From the NCBI GenBank assembly GCA_937988735.1, contig CALKHQ010000029.1, positions 1 to 26,428 of the forward strand: a stretch of 26,428 nucleotides of DNA. Direction: 5' to 3'. The notes beneath the pieces were generated by a model. The model saw only the letters and a list, made by a program, of their open reading frames with translations, had not been told where the DNA came from and searched no databases. Shown piece after piece: positions 1 through 8,900 of the stretch. Every line of letters begins with the position of its first letter. Position 1 is the stretch's first letter. A program made the translations under genes and the position numbers. The DNA is from an uncultured Alphaproteobacteria bacterium. Its GTDB lineage: Bacteria > Pseudomonadota > Alphaproteobacteria > CALKHQ01.

Positions 1-777
1 CCGGGTGAGCCCGCCCCGCATTTCCTCGCGGCGCTGGAGCGGGCGATCCGCCACTCGGTGCCGAAGCCGCTGGCGCTGGTCCTGAACTACCCGTCGAACC
101 CGACCGCGCAGGTGGCGACCCTGGACTTCTACGGCCAGGTGATCGAGATGTGCCGGCGGTACGAGGTGTGGGTGCTGAGCGACCTCGCCTATGCCGAGAT
201 CTACTTCGACGGCAACCCGCCGCCGTCGGTTCTGCAGATTCCGGGTGCGAAGGAGATCGCCGTCGAGTTCTCCTCGATGTCGAAGACTTACTCGATGCCC
301 GGCTGGCGCATCGGCTTCGCGGTCGGCAACCGCAAGCTGATCGCGGCGCTCGCCCGGGTGAAGTCCTACCTCGACTACGGCGCCTTCACGCCGATCCAGG
401 TCGCCGCCACCGCGGCGCTGAACGGGCCGCAGGAGTGCGTGGACGAGATCCGCGCCATCTACAAGGAACGGCGCGACGTGCTGATCGACGGCCTGGCCGC
501 CGCCGGGTGGAACATCCCGCGGCCGCCGGCGACCATGTTCGCCTGGGCGCCGATCCCCGAGCCCTATGCCGCCTACGGCTCGCTGGAGTTCGCCAAGCTC
601 CTGCTGCAGGAGGCGCAGGTCGCCGTCTCCCCGGGCGTCGGCTTCGGCGAGTACGGCGACGGCCATGTGCGGATCGCGCTGGTCGAGAACCCCCACCGCA
701 TCCGCCAGGCGGTGCGCTCCATCCGCCGCTTCCTGCAGCGGCAGCCGATGCCGGTGGCGCTGGCCGCCGCACAATGA
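1..777 (+). CDS. alaC: Alanine/aspartate-family PLP aminotransferase (AlaC-like), 5'-truncated by window edge
   Basis: The reading frame is open from the first base, so the start lies outside the window. This is the C-terminal two thirds of a fold-type I PLP aminotransferase. Visible hallmarks are the PSNPTAQ motif, a DLAYAEIYFDG segment carrying the Asp/Tyr cofactor contacts, the Schiff-base lysine in SSMSKTYSMPGWRIGF (Lys codon at 283-285), and the C-terminal GHVRIALVENPHRIRQA segment with the carboxylate-binding Arg. The sequence closely resembles E. coli AlaC (glutamate-pyruvate aminotransferase) as I remember it; related proteins are often labelled LL-diaminopimelate aminotransferase. 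The stop overlaps the hom start by 4 bp (ATGA), so the two are probably translationally coupled. Being next to hom suggests a role in aspartate/alanine-family amino acid metabolism. The exact substrate cannot be read from sequence. Confidence 0.9.
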   Translation, partial: PGEPAPHFLAALERAIRHSVPKPLALVLNYPSNPTAQVATLDFYGQVIEMCRRYEVWVLSDLAYAEIYFDGNPPPSVLQIPGAKEIAVEFSSMSKTYSMPGWRIGFAVGNRKLIAALARVKSYLDYGAFTPIQVAATAALNGPQECVDEIRAIYKERRDVLIDGLAAAGWNIPRPPATMFAWAPIPEPYAAYGSLEFAKLLLQEAQVAVSPGVGFGEYGDGHVRIALVENPHRIRQAVRSIRRFLQRQPMPVALAAAQ

Positions 778-2066
778 CCAGGCCGCTTCGCGTCGGTATC
801 GCCGGCCTCGGCACGGTCGGGGTCGGCGTCCTGAGGATGCTGGCCGCCCACGGCGACGCGATCGCCGGGCGGGTGGGCCGGCGCATCGAGGTCGTGGCGG
901 TGAGCGCGCGCAACCGCGGGCGCGACCGCGGCATCGACATCTCCCCGTATCGCTGGGTGGACGACCCGGTGGCTCTGGCCCGCGACGAGGGCATCGACGT
1001 CGTCGTCGAACTGATGGGCGGTGCGGACGGGCCGGCGCGGGCGCTGGCGGAAACGGCGCTCTCCGCCGGGCGCAGCGTCGTCACCGCCAACAAGGCGATG
1101 ATCGCGGAGCACGGCAACAGCATCGCGCGGCTGGCGGAAGAGAAGGGCGCGGTGCTCGCATACGAGGCGGCGGTCGCCGGCGGCATCCCGATCGTCAAGG
1201 CGCTGCGCGAGGGCCTCGCCGGCAACCGGATCGAGCGCGTCTACGGCATCCTGAACGGCACCTGCAACTACATCCTCACCACCATGCGCCGCACCGGCCG
1301 GCCGTTCGAGGCAGTGCTGAAGGAGGCGCAGGAGCTGGGCTATGCCGAGGCCGACCCCAGCTTCGACGTGGACGGCATCGACACCGCCCACAAGCTCGCG
1401 ATCCTCGCCAGCATCGCGTTCGGCTGCGAGATCGACTTCGCCGGCGTCCACATCGAGGGCATCCGCCACGTGTCGCCGGTGGACATCGCCTTTGCCGAGG
1501 AGCTGAACTACCGGATCAAGCTGATCGGCAGCGCGCGGCGCACCGAGCGCGGGATCGAGCAGCGGGTGCACCCCTGCATGGTGCCGGTCGCATCCCCGAT
1601 CGCCCATGTCGAGGGCGTGTTCAACGCCGTGGTCGCCCAGGGCGATTTCGTGCAGGACAGCATCTACACCGGCCGCGGCGCGGGCGAGGGGCCGACCGCC
1701 TCGGCGGTGGTCGCGGACCTGATCGACATCGCCGCCGGCCGCCGCGCGCCGACCTTCGGCGTGCCGGTGGACCGGCTCGCGCCCGCCCGCCGCTCGCCGA
1801 TGGAAAACCACGTCGGCGCCTATTACGTTCGGCTGACCGTGCGCGACCAGCCGGGCGTCATCGCCGCCGTCTCCGCAATCCTGCGCGATGCGTCGATCAG
1901 CATGGAGGCGATCATCCAGCGCGGGCGGGACCCGGACAACATCGTGCCGGTGGTGATGACCACCCACGAGACCGAGGAGGCGGCGATGCGCAGGGCGCTG
2001 GCCGAGATCGACGCGCTGCCGGCGATGGCCGCCCCCGCCCGGATGATCCGGATCGAGGCACTTTAG
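774..2066 (+). CDS. hom: Homoserine dehydrogenase
   Basis: A 430-residue enzyme that reduces aspartate semialdehyde to homoserine, the branch point to threonine and methionine. The N-terminal Rossmann motif GLGTVGVGV lies near residues 11-19. The catalytic domain has the NGTCNYILT signature, and DPSFDVDGIDTAHKLAILA carries the conserved catalytic Lys (about residue 207). A C-terminal ACT domain starts near residue 350 (RLTVRDQPGVIAAVSAIL), the usual site of threonine feedback control. The ATG at 774 overlaps the upstream aminotransferase stop as ATGA, which fixes the start. The frame stays open upstream as far as 150 without coding character, so longer starts are rejected. Length and domain order are normal for the monofunctional enzyme. 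Confidence 0.97.
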   Translation: MTRPLRVGIAGLGTVGVGVLRMLAAHGDAIAGRVGRRIEVVAVSARNRGRDRGIDISPYRWVDDPVALARDEGIDVVVELMGGADGPARALAETALSAGRSVVTANKAMIAEHGNSIARLAEEKGAVLAYEAAVAGGIPIVKALREGLAGNRIERVYGILNGTCNYILTTMRRTGRPFEAVLKEAQELGYAEADPSFDVDGIDTAHKLAILASIAFGCEIDFAGVHIEGIRHVSPVDIAFAEELNYRIKLIGSARRTERGIEQRVHPCMVPVASPIAHVEGVFNAVVAQGDFVQDSIYTGRGAGEGPTASAVVADLIDIAAGRRAPTFGVPVDRLAPARRSPMENHVGAYYVRLTVRDQPGVIAAVSAILRDASISMEAIIQRGRDPDNIVPVVMTTHETEEAAMRRALAEIDALPAMAAPARMIRIEAL

Positions 2067-2134
2067 CCCGCCGCCGCTGTTCTCCGGTGCAGGGCCCGTT
2101 GCCGGAATGTCATCCGGCCGCCGCGGCGTTGGGC

Positions 2135-2140
2135 TAACAT
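2135..2140 (+). promoter_or_regulatory. Candidate -10 element for glpX
   Basis: TAACAT preceded by GGGC lies about 70 bp before the glpX start, in the 140-bp gap after hom. No convincing -35 is seen 16-18 bp upstream. This is a weak candidate showing only that glpX could have its own promoter rather than depending on hom. Confidence 0.22.
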
Positions 2141-2163
2141 GCGCAGCAGTGTCTGGCCCCGGC

Positions 2164-2181
2164 CCCCGTCGCCGGACGGGG
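2164..2181 (+). other. Stem-loop in glpX leader
   Basis: A perfect 7-bp stem (CCCCGTC / GACGGGG) with a GCCG tetraloop lies 14 bp before the glpX Shine-Dalgarno. There is no T-tract, so it is a poor terminator. It may be a leader structure or simply reflect high GC. Confidence 0.3.
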
Positions 2182-2206
2182 CCGCCGCAATGATGGGAGG
2201 AGAAGC

Positions 2207-3262
2207 ATGAGCGCGTTGCAGGCTGAAGCCGTCGAGCCCCGGCCGGCGGAGTCCGACGCCACGGGGCTCGTCGCTCCCCTGAGCCACAGCGAGCGCAACC
2301 TGGCCCTGGAGGCGGTGCGGGTGACGGAGGCGGCCGCCCTTGCCGCGGCCCGTCTGGTCGGGCGCGGCGACGAGAAGGCCGCCGACAGCGCCGCCGTCAA
2401 CGCCATGCGCCGGGCGCTGAACGGGCTCGCCATCGACGGCAAGGTGGTGATCGGCGAGGGCGAGCGTGATGAGGCGCCGATGCTCTACGTCGGCGAGAAG
2501 GTCGGCCGCGGCGGCCCGCGCATCGACATCGCTCTCGACCCGCTGGAAGGCACCACCATCACCGCCATCGGCGGCGCGAACGCGATGTCGGTGCTCGCAA
2601 TGGCGGAGGAGGGCGGCTTCCTGCATTCGCCCGACGTCTACATGGACAAGATCGCGGTCGGCGGCGGGCTGCCCCAGGGCATCGTCGATCTCGACAATCC
2701 GGTCGAGCACAACCTGATCTCGCTCGCCCAGGCCAAGGGCAAGTCGGTGGCGGAGCTCCTGGTCTGCATCCTCAACCGGCCGCGCCACGCCGAGCTCATC
2801 GCCGCGGTGCGCAAGGCGGGCGCCCGGATCATGCTGATCCAGGACGGCGACGTCGCCGGCGTGATCGCGACCTCGCGCCCCGACACCGGCGTCGACATCT
2901 ACATGGGCATCGGCGGCGCGCCGGAGGGCGTGCTCGCGGCGGCGGCGCTGCGCTGCATCGGCGGCCAGATGCAGGGGCGGCTCGTCTTCCGCAACGACGA
3001 GGAGCGGGCCCGCGCCGAGCGCTGCGGCATCACCGACCTCAACCGCAAGTACGAGCTGCTCGACCTCGCCAAGGGCAACGTCATGTTCGCCGCGACCGGC
3101 GTCACCGACGGCCCGATGCTGCGCGGGGTGCGCGTCTATGCCGAGGGCGCGACCACCCACTCGCTGGTCATGCGCTCCAAGACCGGCACGGTGCGCGAGA
3201 TCCAGGCCACCCACGTCTTCGCCCGCAAGGCGCCGCTGGACCCGACCTTCAGCCGGGTCTGA
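2207..3262 (+). CDS. glpX: Class II fructose-1,6-bisphosphatase
   Basis: A 351-residue GlpX-type phosphatase that hydrolyses fructose-1,6-bisphosphate to fructose-6-phosphate in gluconeogenesis and, in autotrophs, the Calvin cycle. Seen directly: the N-terminal VTEAAALAAARLVGRGDEK block, the KVVIGEGERDEAPML metal/substrate segment, the DPLEGTT metal-binding motif at residues 111-117, and the GIGGAPEGVLAAAAL motif toward the C-terminus. The start is set by a strong GGGAGGAG ribosome site (2195-2202) just upstream of ATG 2207. It lies between hom and recJ; hom-glpX-recJ is a recurrent alphaproteobacterial gene order. Length is close to that of other class II enzymes. Confidence 0.96.
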   Translation: MSALQAEAVEPRPAESDATGLVAPLSHSERNLALEAVRVTEAAALAAARLVGRGDEKAADSAAVNAMRRALNGLAIDGKVVIGEGERDEAPMLYVGEKVGRGGPRIDIALDPLEGTTITAIGGANAMSVLAMAEEGGFLHSPDVYMDKIAVGGGLPQGIVDLDNPVEHNLISLAQAKGKSVAELLVCILNRPRHAELIAAVRKAGARIMLIQDGDVAGVIATSRPDTGVDIYMGIGGAPEGVLAAAALRCIGGQMQGRLVFRNDEERARAERCGITDLNRKYELLDLAKGNVMFAATGVTDGPMLRGVRVYAEGATTHSLVMRSKTGTVREIQATHVFARKAPLDPTFSRV

Positions 3263-3281
3263 CCGCCCGCCGGTCCCCCGC

Positions 3282-3310
3282 AGGGCGCGGGCCGACCGGG
3301 GCCGCGCCCT
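3282..3310 (+). other. Stem-loop between glpX and recJ
   Basis: Perfect 9-bp arms AGGGCGCGG and CCGCGCCCT are separated by 11 nt. It sits 19 bp after the glpX stop and could help end glpX transcription, but no U-tract follows. It overlaps the proposed recJ -35. Confidence 0.35.
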
Positions 3311-3320
3311 GTGCTAGGCT
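3292..3320 (+). promoter_or_regulatory. Candidate recJ promoter giving a leaderless transcript
   Basis: An extended -10 TGTGC-TAGGCT (hexamer 3315-3320) lies 17 bp after CCGACC (3292-3297), a poor -35 match. The -10 ends only 6 nt before ATG 3327, so initiation at the usual distance would start the mRNA at the AUG. No Shine-Dalgarno precedes this ATG, which fits a leaderless message. Confidence 0.45.
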
Positions 3321-3326
3321 CGGCCC

Positions 3327-5129
3327 ATGCGCGACGGAGTCGTCCTTTCGCTGCCCGACAGCAGCCAGTCGTTCACGGGCCGCCGCTGGGTGTGGCGGCG
3401 CGGCAGCCGGCTCGACGTGGGGCTGCTGGAGCGGACCGCAGCGGCGATCGCCCAGGTTCACGGCGTGCCCGACATCGCCGCCCGCCTGCTTGCCGCCCGC
3501 GGGCTCGACGCGGAAACCGCGCGGCCGTTCCTCGCCCCGCGGCTGCGCGAGCAGCTTCCCGACCCCTCGACGTTCGCGGACATGGACGCCGCCGCGGACC
3601 GCATCGCGTCCGCCGTCCGCCGCGGCGCGCGGATCGCGATCTTCGGCGACTATGACGTGGACGGCGCCACCGCGTCGGCGGTGCTGTTCCGTCATCTCAC
3701 CGCAGCCGGCGCGCCGGTCACCGTCTACATCCCCGACCGGCTGGCCGAGGGTTACGGTCCCAACGCGCCGGCGCTGCGCCGGCTGCGGGCGGAGGGCGCC
3801 GAGCTCTGCATCACGGTGGACTGCGGCGTCACCGCCTTCGAGCCTCTCGCAGCGGCCGCGGAATGCGGCCTCGACGTGATCGTCGTCGATCATCACCAGG
3901 CCGAGCCGCGGCTGCCGCCCGCCTGCGCCGTGGTCAATCCGAACCGTCTCGACGACACCAGCGGCCAGGGCGTGCTCGCGGCGGTTGGCGTCGCCTTCCT
4001 GCTGGCCGTCGCCGTCAACCGCGAGCTGCGCCGGCAGGGCCATTTCGCGGCGCGGCCGGAGCCGGACCTGATGGCGCTGCTCGACCTGGTGGCACTGGGC
4101 ACCGTCTGCGACGTCGTCCCGCTCACCGGTCTCAACCGGGCTCTGGTCGCCCAGGGGCTGCGCGTGCTCGCCCGCGGCGGCAACGTCGGCCTCAAGGCGC
4201 TGGCGGAGGTGACGGGGCTGTCGGAGACCGTCGACGCCTGGCATCTCGGCTTCATCCTCGGTCCGCGGATCAACGCCGGCGGCCGGGTCGGCACCCCCGA
4301 CCTCGGCGCCCGCCTGCTGCGCACCGACGACCCGGAGGAGGCGCTGGCGCTCGCCCGCCGCCTCGATGCGCTGAATGAGGAGCGCCGCGGGCTGGAGGCG
4401 GCGACCCTCGACGAGGCGGCGGCGCGCGTCGAGCGGGGGGAGGGGGTCGAGGGCGGGGTGATCCTGCTCGCCGACCCCGGCTGGCACCCGGGCGTGGTCG
4501 GCATCGTCGCCGCCCGGCTCAAGGAGCGCTACCACCGCCCGACCTTCGTCGGCGGCAGCGACGGCGCGCTGGTCAAGGCGTCGGGGCGCTCGGTCGCCGG
4601 CATCGACCTCGGCGCGGCGGTGATCGCGGCGCGTCAGGCGGGGCTGCTGGTGAACGGCGGCGGCCACGCCATGGCAGCCGGCCTCACGGCGGAGGCCGCG
4701 CGCATTCCCGACGTCCGCCGCTTCCTCGCCGAGCGGATCGGGGAGCAGTGCGGGGATCAGCCGCTCGCCGCCAGCCTCCCCATCGACGATTCGCTCTCCC
4801 TCGGCGGCGCCGGGCTTGCGGCGGTGGACGCGGTGGACCGGCTGGAGCCCTTCGGCAGCGCCAACCCGCGCCCGCGCTTCGCCTGGTTCAACGTCCTCCT
4901 CGCCCACGCCGAGCCGACCGCGGACGGCGCCCACCTCCGCTGCCGGCTGGTGGATCCGTCCGGCGGCCAGGTGCGCGCCATGGCCTTCCGCGCGATGGGC
5001 TCCCCCCTCGGCGACCGCCTCCTCGCCGCCCGCGACCGCATGATCCACGTCGCCGGCACGCTGCGCCGCGACCGCTGGCGCGGTGTCGAATCCGCCCTCC
5101 TCACCATCGACGACGCGGCGTCGGTGTGA
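3327..5129 (+). CDS. recJ: Single-stranded-DNA-specific 5'-3' exonuclease RecJ
   Basis: A 600-residue DHH-superfamily exonuclease acting in RecF-pathway recombination, mismatch repair and base excision repair. The DHH domain carries motif I FGDYDVDGATA with Asp108, Asp110 and Asp112, TVDCGVTAF, and motif III VDHH at residues 187-190. NAGGRVGTPDLGA closes the DHH core. The DHHA1 domain follows, with ASGRSVAGIDLGAAV and NGGGHAMAAGLT, then the C-terminal OB-type domain. All main metal-binding residues are visible and the length is normal. The start at ATG 3327 has no ribosome site but is placed directly after a good -10 element, suggesting leaderless initiation. It ends shortly before a convergent TPR pseudogene. 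Confidence 0.97.
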   Translation: MRDGVVLSLPDSSQSFTGRRWVWRRGSRLDVGLLERTAAAIAQVHGVPDIAARLLAARGLDAETARPFLAPRLREQLPDPSTFADMDAAADRIASAVRRGARIAIFGDYDVDGATASAVLFRHLTAAGAPVTVYIPDRLAEGYGPNAPALRRLRAEGAELCITVDCGVTAFEPLAAAAECGLDVIVVDHHQAEPRLPPACAVVNPNRLDDTSGQGVLAAVGVAFLLAVAVNRELRRQGHFAARPEPDLMALLDLVALGTVCDVVPLTGLNRALVAQGLRVLARGGNVGLKALAEVTGLSETVDAWHLGFILGPRINAGGRVGTPDLGARLLRTDDPEEALALARRLDALNEERRGLEAATLDEAAARVERGEGVEGGVILLADPGWHPGVVGIVAARLKERYHRPTFVGGSDGALVKASGRSVAGIDLGAAVIAARQAGLLVNGGGHAMAAGLTAEAARIPDVRRFLAERIGEQCGDQPLAASLPIDDSLSLGGAGLAAVDAVDRLEPFGSANPRPRFAWFNVLLAHAEPTADGAHLRCRLVDPSGGQVRAMAFRAMGSPLGDRLLAARDRMIHVAGTLRRDRWRGVESALLTIDDAASV

Positions 5130-5162
5130 GGCAGAGGCCGATGGCGGTCGCGGGGGCAATCG

Positions 5163-5181
5163 AGCGCGCAGCACGCGCGCT
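5163..5181. other. Stem-loop between recJ and the TPR pseudogene
   Basis: Perfect 7-bp arms AGCGCGC / GCGCGCT with a 5-nt loop lie in the 57-bp gap between two convergent frames. The position suits a bidirectional terminator, but no T-tract is present on either side. Confidence 0.3.
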
Positions 5182-5186
5182 GGCCG

Positions 5187-5690
5187 TCAGCGGTTGAACA
5201 GACTGCTCCCGTTGCTTTCGCTTTCGGGCGCTTCTTCCTCCGCGCTGCCCTCGCTTCGGACGCCGGAAGCGCTGTCGCGGTCGGCCACGGTGTGGCCGGG
5301 CGCATCGTCGACCAGCGGGCATCCCGCCTCGGCATGGGCGCGGAGGAGGGCCCGGCTTCCCGGACCGACGTCGCCGTCGATCGCGCTGTCGTCGCGGCCC
5401 TGCCCGGCGAGGAACGCCGGCAGGGTCTGCCGGGCGACCCCGCTCGTCTCCAGCGAACGGTCCCGGTCGGCGAGCGCCTGCTCCGCATTGCCCGTGCGGC
5501 CGTGGGCGAGGCCCCGGTTGTAGCAGGCGTCGCTGTCATCCGGGTCAGCGCGAAGCACCTGGTCGTAACCGGGATCGCGCGTACGTGCTGGCCAAGGTCG
5601 TCGCAGGCGGCGGCGCGTGTAGAAGGCCTAGGCATATTCCGGGTCGAGCCGTTCTCCCAGGGCTACGGACAGGGAGATGACTTCGCTCCT
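5187..5690 (-). pseudogene. Degraded TPR (and possibly peptidoglycan-binding-like) protein
   Basis: Read on the minus strand, three successive TPR-like segments can be assembled only by crossing lesions. VISLSVALGERLDPEYA runs into an in-frame TAG at 5630-5628. AFYTR then continues. A frame change near 5612-5618 is needed to read AAACDDLGQHVRAI, and a second change near 5570 returns to the first frame for YDQVLRADPDDSDACYNRG and LAHGRTGNAEQALADRDRSLE. The two shifts compensate each other. Downstream, the intact frame from about 5558 continues with AFLAGQGRDDSAIDGDVGPG, resembling a PG_binding_1 repeat, and an acidic tail, ending at TGA 5189-5187. No start or N-terminal part is recognisable above about 5690, so the gene also looks 5'-truncated. 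A remaining GTG-started 123-codon frame (5187-5558) could still be translated, but I read the whole as a relic. The lost end faces the large helicase gene. Confidence 0.65.
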
Positions 5691-5986
5691 GCGTGCTGCT
5701 AGCCCGGAACCAGCCGCACGCGCCGGTTGTGGACGGAGGGGGCTGTCGTGCCCGCCTTCCTCTCCCGCTCGATCCGGGCCGGCAGCACGGATTCGGGTTG
5801 TGAAACGCCGTTCAATATTGCCATTCTTTAACGTGTGGATGGCATCCTCATCGTCAGCGACAGGTTGTTCGCGGCGAAGGCGCGGGATGACAACGAGGAT
5901 CCGGAAAGTGGCAGGACACGCCGACGATCGCGCAGGCGCGCGTCGGCCGCTCGATCCCCGCTTGCCGGAAACCGGAGGTGGATTGC
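5691..5986. other. Intergenic region upstream of the helicase-nuclease gene
   Basis: No gene is supported here. It includes the most AT-rich stretch of the neighbourhood (about 5797-5845, with runs such as TTCAATATTGCCATTC). That is a plausible promoter area, but no -35/-10 pair with good spacing stands out on either strand. It separates the truncated end of the TPR pseudogene from the helicase start and may hold the junction of an insertion. Confidence 0.4.
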
Positions 5987-8900
5987 ATGGTGGTCGACAG
6001 CGACGCGTTCGAGCCTGACGTGCTGGAGGAGGCATCGGCATCGGAGTCGGCTGCCGACGATGCCGGGGCGTCACCTTCGGTCTCGATCCGTGCCGAGATA
6101 GCGCGGCGCATAACATTCGCCACGCACCAGTGCGACGTGGCCGTCATCGCCGATCTAGCGATCGCCAACGACACCGATGACGACCTGCATGACCTGACGC
6201 TCCGCCTGACGGCGGAACCGAAAGTCATCGGCGACCGCGTCTGGAATATCGACCGCATCGACGCCCGCAGCGAGTTCCGTCCGCGCGACCGGCGCGTCTC
6301 GCTGCAGGGCGGCATGCTCGACAGGCTCACCGAACAGATGCGCGCGGAGGTCAGGCTGGAACTGACCTGCGGCGAGACCGTCATCGCTGAGACGCATCAC
6401 CCGATCGTCGCGCTCGCCCGTAACGAATGGGGCGGCGCCAACCACATGCCGGAGCTGCTGGCGGCCTTCGTCACGCCCAACGATCCCGCCGTCCAGCGCA
6501 TCCTCAAGCAAGCATCGGAGATCCTGCGGTCGGCAGGAAAGAACGGGTCGATCGACGGCTACCAGTCGCGGTCGCGCAAACGCAGTTGGGAGCTTCTGGC
6601 CGGAATATGGGCCGCGGTTTCCAGTCGGAGTATCAGCTATGCCGAGCCTCCTGCGAGCTTCGGGCGGAACGGGCAGAAGATCCGGCTTCCCTCGATGATC
6701 GAAGAGCAGGGTCTCGCGACCTGCCTCGACACCGCCCTGCTGTTCGCTGCCGCGATCGAGCAGGCGGGCCTGTTTCCCCTCGTCGTCTTCACCGAAGGCC
6801 ATGCACTGACCGGCGCATGGCTGCAGCCGCAGTCGCTGCCCTCGCTGACCGTCGACGACCCGATGGAGATCCGCAAGGCCATTGCCCTCGACGAGATGGT
6901 CCTGTTCGAGACCACCATGGCCACCGCGGGGCACGCGTTGCCGTTCTCGCGTGCCATTGCCGAGGGGCGCCGGCAGGTGGCCGAGGCCAACGAGCACGCG
7001 TTCATCTACGCCATCGACATCCGTCAGGCGCGGGGCCGGGACATCCAGCCGCTGTCGAGCCTGGCGACGGCCGGGGAGGGGACCGGACACCCCGACCCGT
7101 CCCCCAGCGCGCCGCCGCTCGACGAGCCTCCCGATCTGCCGCCCTTCGACGTGGGTAACACGGAGGAGCCGGCGCCGCAGTCGCCGAAGGAACGGCTCGA
7201 CCGCTGGCAGCGCAGCCTGCTGGACCTCTCCAAGCGCAACCGGCTGCTCAACCTGCGGCCGTCTGCGACCGCCATTCCGATCTTCTGCCCCGATCCGGCC
7301 CTGCTCGAGGACAGGATCGCCGCAAACCAGAAGATCCGGATCATTCCTCCGCCGGAGCGCCGGGGCATCGACGGGCAGCCGGACACGCAGCTCTACCACC
7401 TCCGGACCGGCGAAGACTTCGCGGAGAAGTTCGCCAGGGAGGCGCTGGAGCGGAACGAGGTCGTGGCCAACCTCGAGCCGAAGGTTCTCGAGAAGGGTCT
7501 CATCGAGCTCTACCGCAAGGCCAAGGCGGATTTCGAGGAGGGCGGGTCGAATACCCTGTTCCTTGCCCTGGGCATGCTGCGCTGGTCCGAGCGTGGCGAT
7601 TCACACCGCAGCTACCGCGCGCCCCTGATCCTGCTGCCGGTGCGGCTGGAGCGGCGGAGCGCCGCCTCGAAGCCCTATCTCACCAGTCACGAGGACGAGT
7701 CGGTCTTCAACCTCACCCTGCTGCAGATGCTCCAGCAGGATTTCGACATCTCCATCCCGGAGCTGGAAGGAACGCTGCCGACGGACGAGCACGGCGTGAA
7801 CGTCCGACTCGTCTGGGACATCGTGCGGAACAGGATCCGCGACGTGGCGGGGTTCGAGGTGGTGGAGGAGGTGATCCTCAGCACCTTCTCCTTCGCCAAA
7901 TACCTGATGTGGAAGGACCTCGTCGACCGGACCGAGATGCTGAAGGCCAGCCCCCTGGTCCGGCATCTGATCGACAGCCCCCGCGAGCCCTACACCGGCG
8001 GTGCGCGCTTCCTCGATCCGCAGGACATCGACCGCTGTCTCGCGCCCACCGAAATCCTTGCGCCGCTGAATGCGGACAGCTCGCAGCTGGTAGCGATTCA
8101 CGCCTCGGGCCTCGACGGCGATTTCGTGCTGGAGGGGCCGCCTGGAACCGGCAAGTCCGAAACCATCGGCAACATCATCGCCCACAACCTCGGCCTCGGC
8201 CGCAAGGTGCTGTTCGTATCCGAGAAGATGGCGGCACTGGAGGTCGTGTACCGGCGCCTGAGCGAATGCGGCCTGGGCGATCTGTGCCTGGAGCTGCATT
8301 CGGCCAAGGCAAGCAAGCGCGCGGTCCTTGACCAGCTTGGAGCGGCCTGGCAGCAGCGCCGGCAGATGAGCGCGGCGGAGTGGCGCGCAAAGGCGGAGGA
8401 GCTGGGCGAGATCCGGAGCAGGCTGAACGGTCTGGTGGCCGCCCTGCATCGCCCGGGTCCCGGGGGCCTCAGCCCGCGTGACGCGATCGGCCGGTCGATA
8501 CGGTTCGGGGACGTGCACCGTCTCCGGCTGGACTGGCCGCGCGACCCCGAGGGCCGGGGACGGGCGCCGACCCCGGAGGCGCTGGCGGAGCTGGAGGCGA
8601 TCGCTCGCCGGCTGGGGCAGCAGTTCAGCCAGCTCCAGGACGACGACATCGCCACCTTCGCCAGCGTCACGCACACCGAGTGGTCGTACGCCTGGTCGGC
8701 GGACATGGTGACCGCAGCGCGCGAGCTGATTGCGGCTGCGGAGACGTTGTCCCGGCACCAGGCCGCATTCGCTGTCCATCTCGGGCTGGGGCAGCGGCCG
8801 GCCGGCTCGCTCGCGGAAGCCGCCGCGCTCGCGGAGATCGCGGCCTTGGTTCCCGAGTGTGCGGCCGTCGACCTGGGCTTCGCCCTGCGTCCGGAAGGCA

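Noticed and set aside
150..773. Upstream extension of the homoserine dehydrogenase frame
   Set aside because: This part is out of frame with the clear aminotransferase and is Arg/Ala-rich low-complexity translation. The ATGA overlap at 774 gives the proper start.
2164..2181. Hairpin before glpX as an intrinsic terminator of hom
   Set aside because: There is no T-tract and it is too close to the glpX ribosome site. It is kept only as a leader stem-loop.
3249..5174. Minus-strand open frame of about 640 codons opposite recJ
   Set aside because: It is an antisense shadow with biased composition; recJ motifs are unambiguous on the plus strand.
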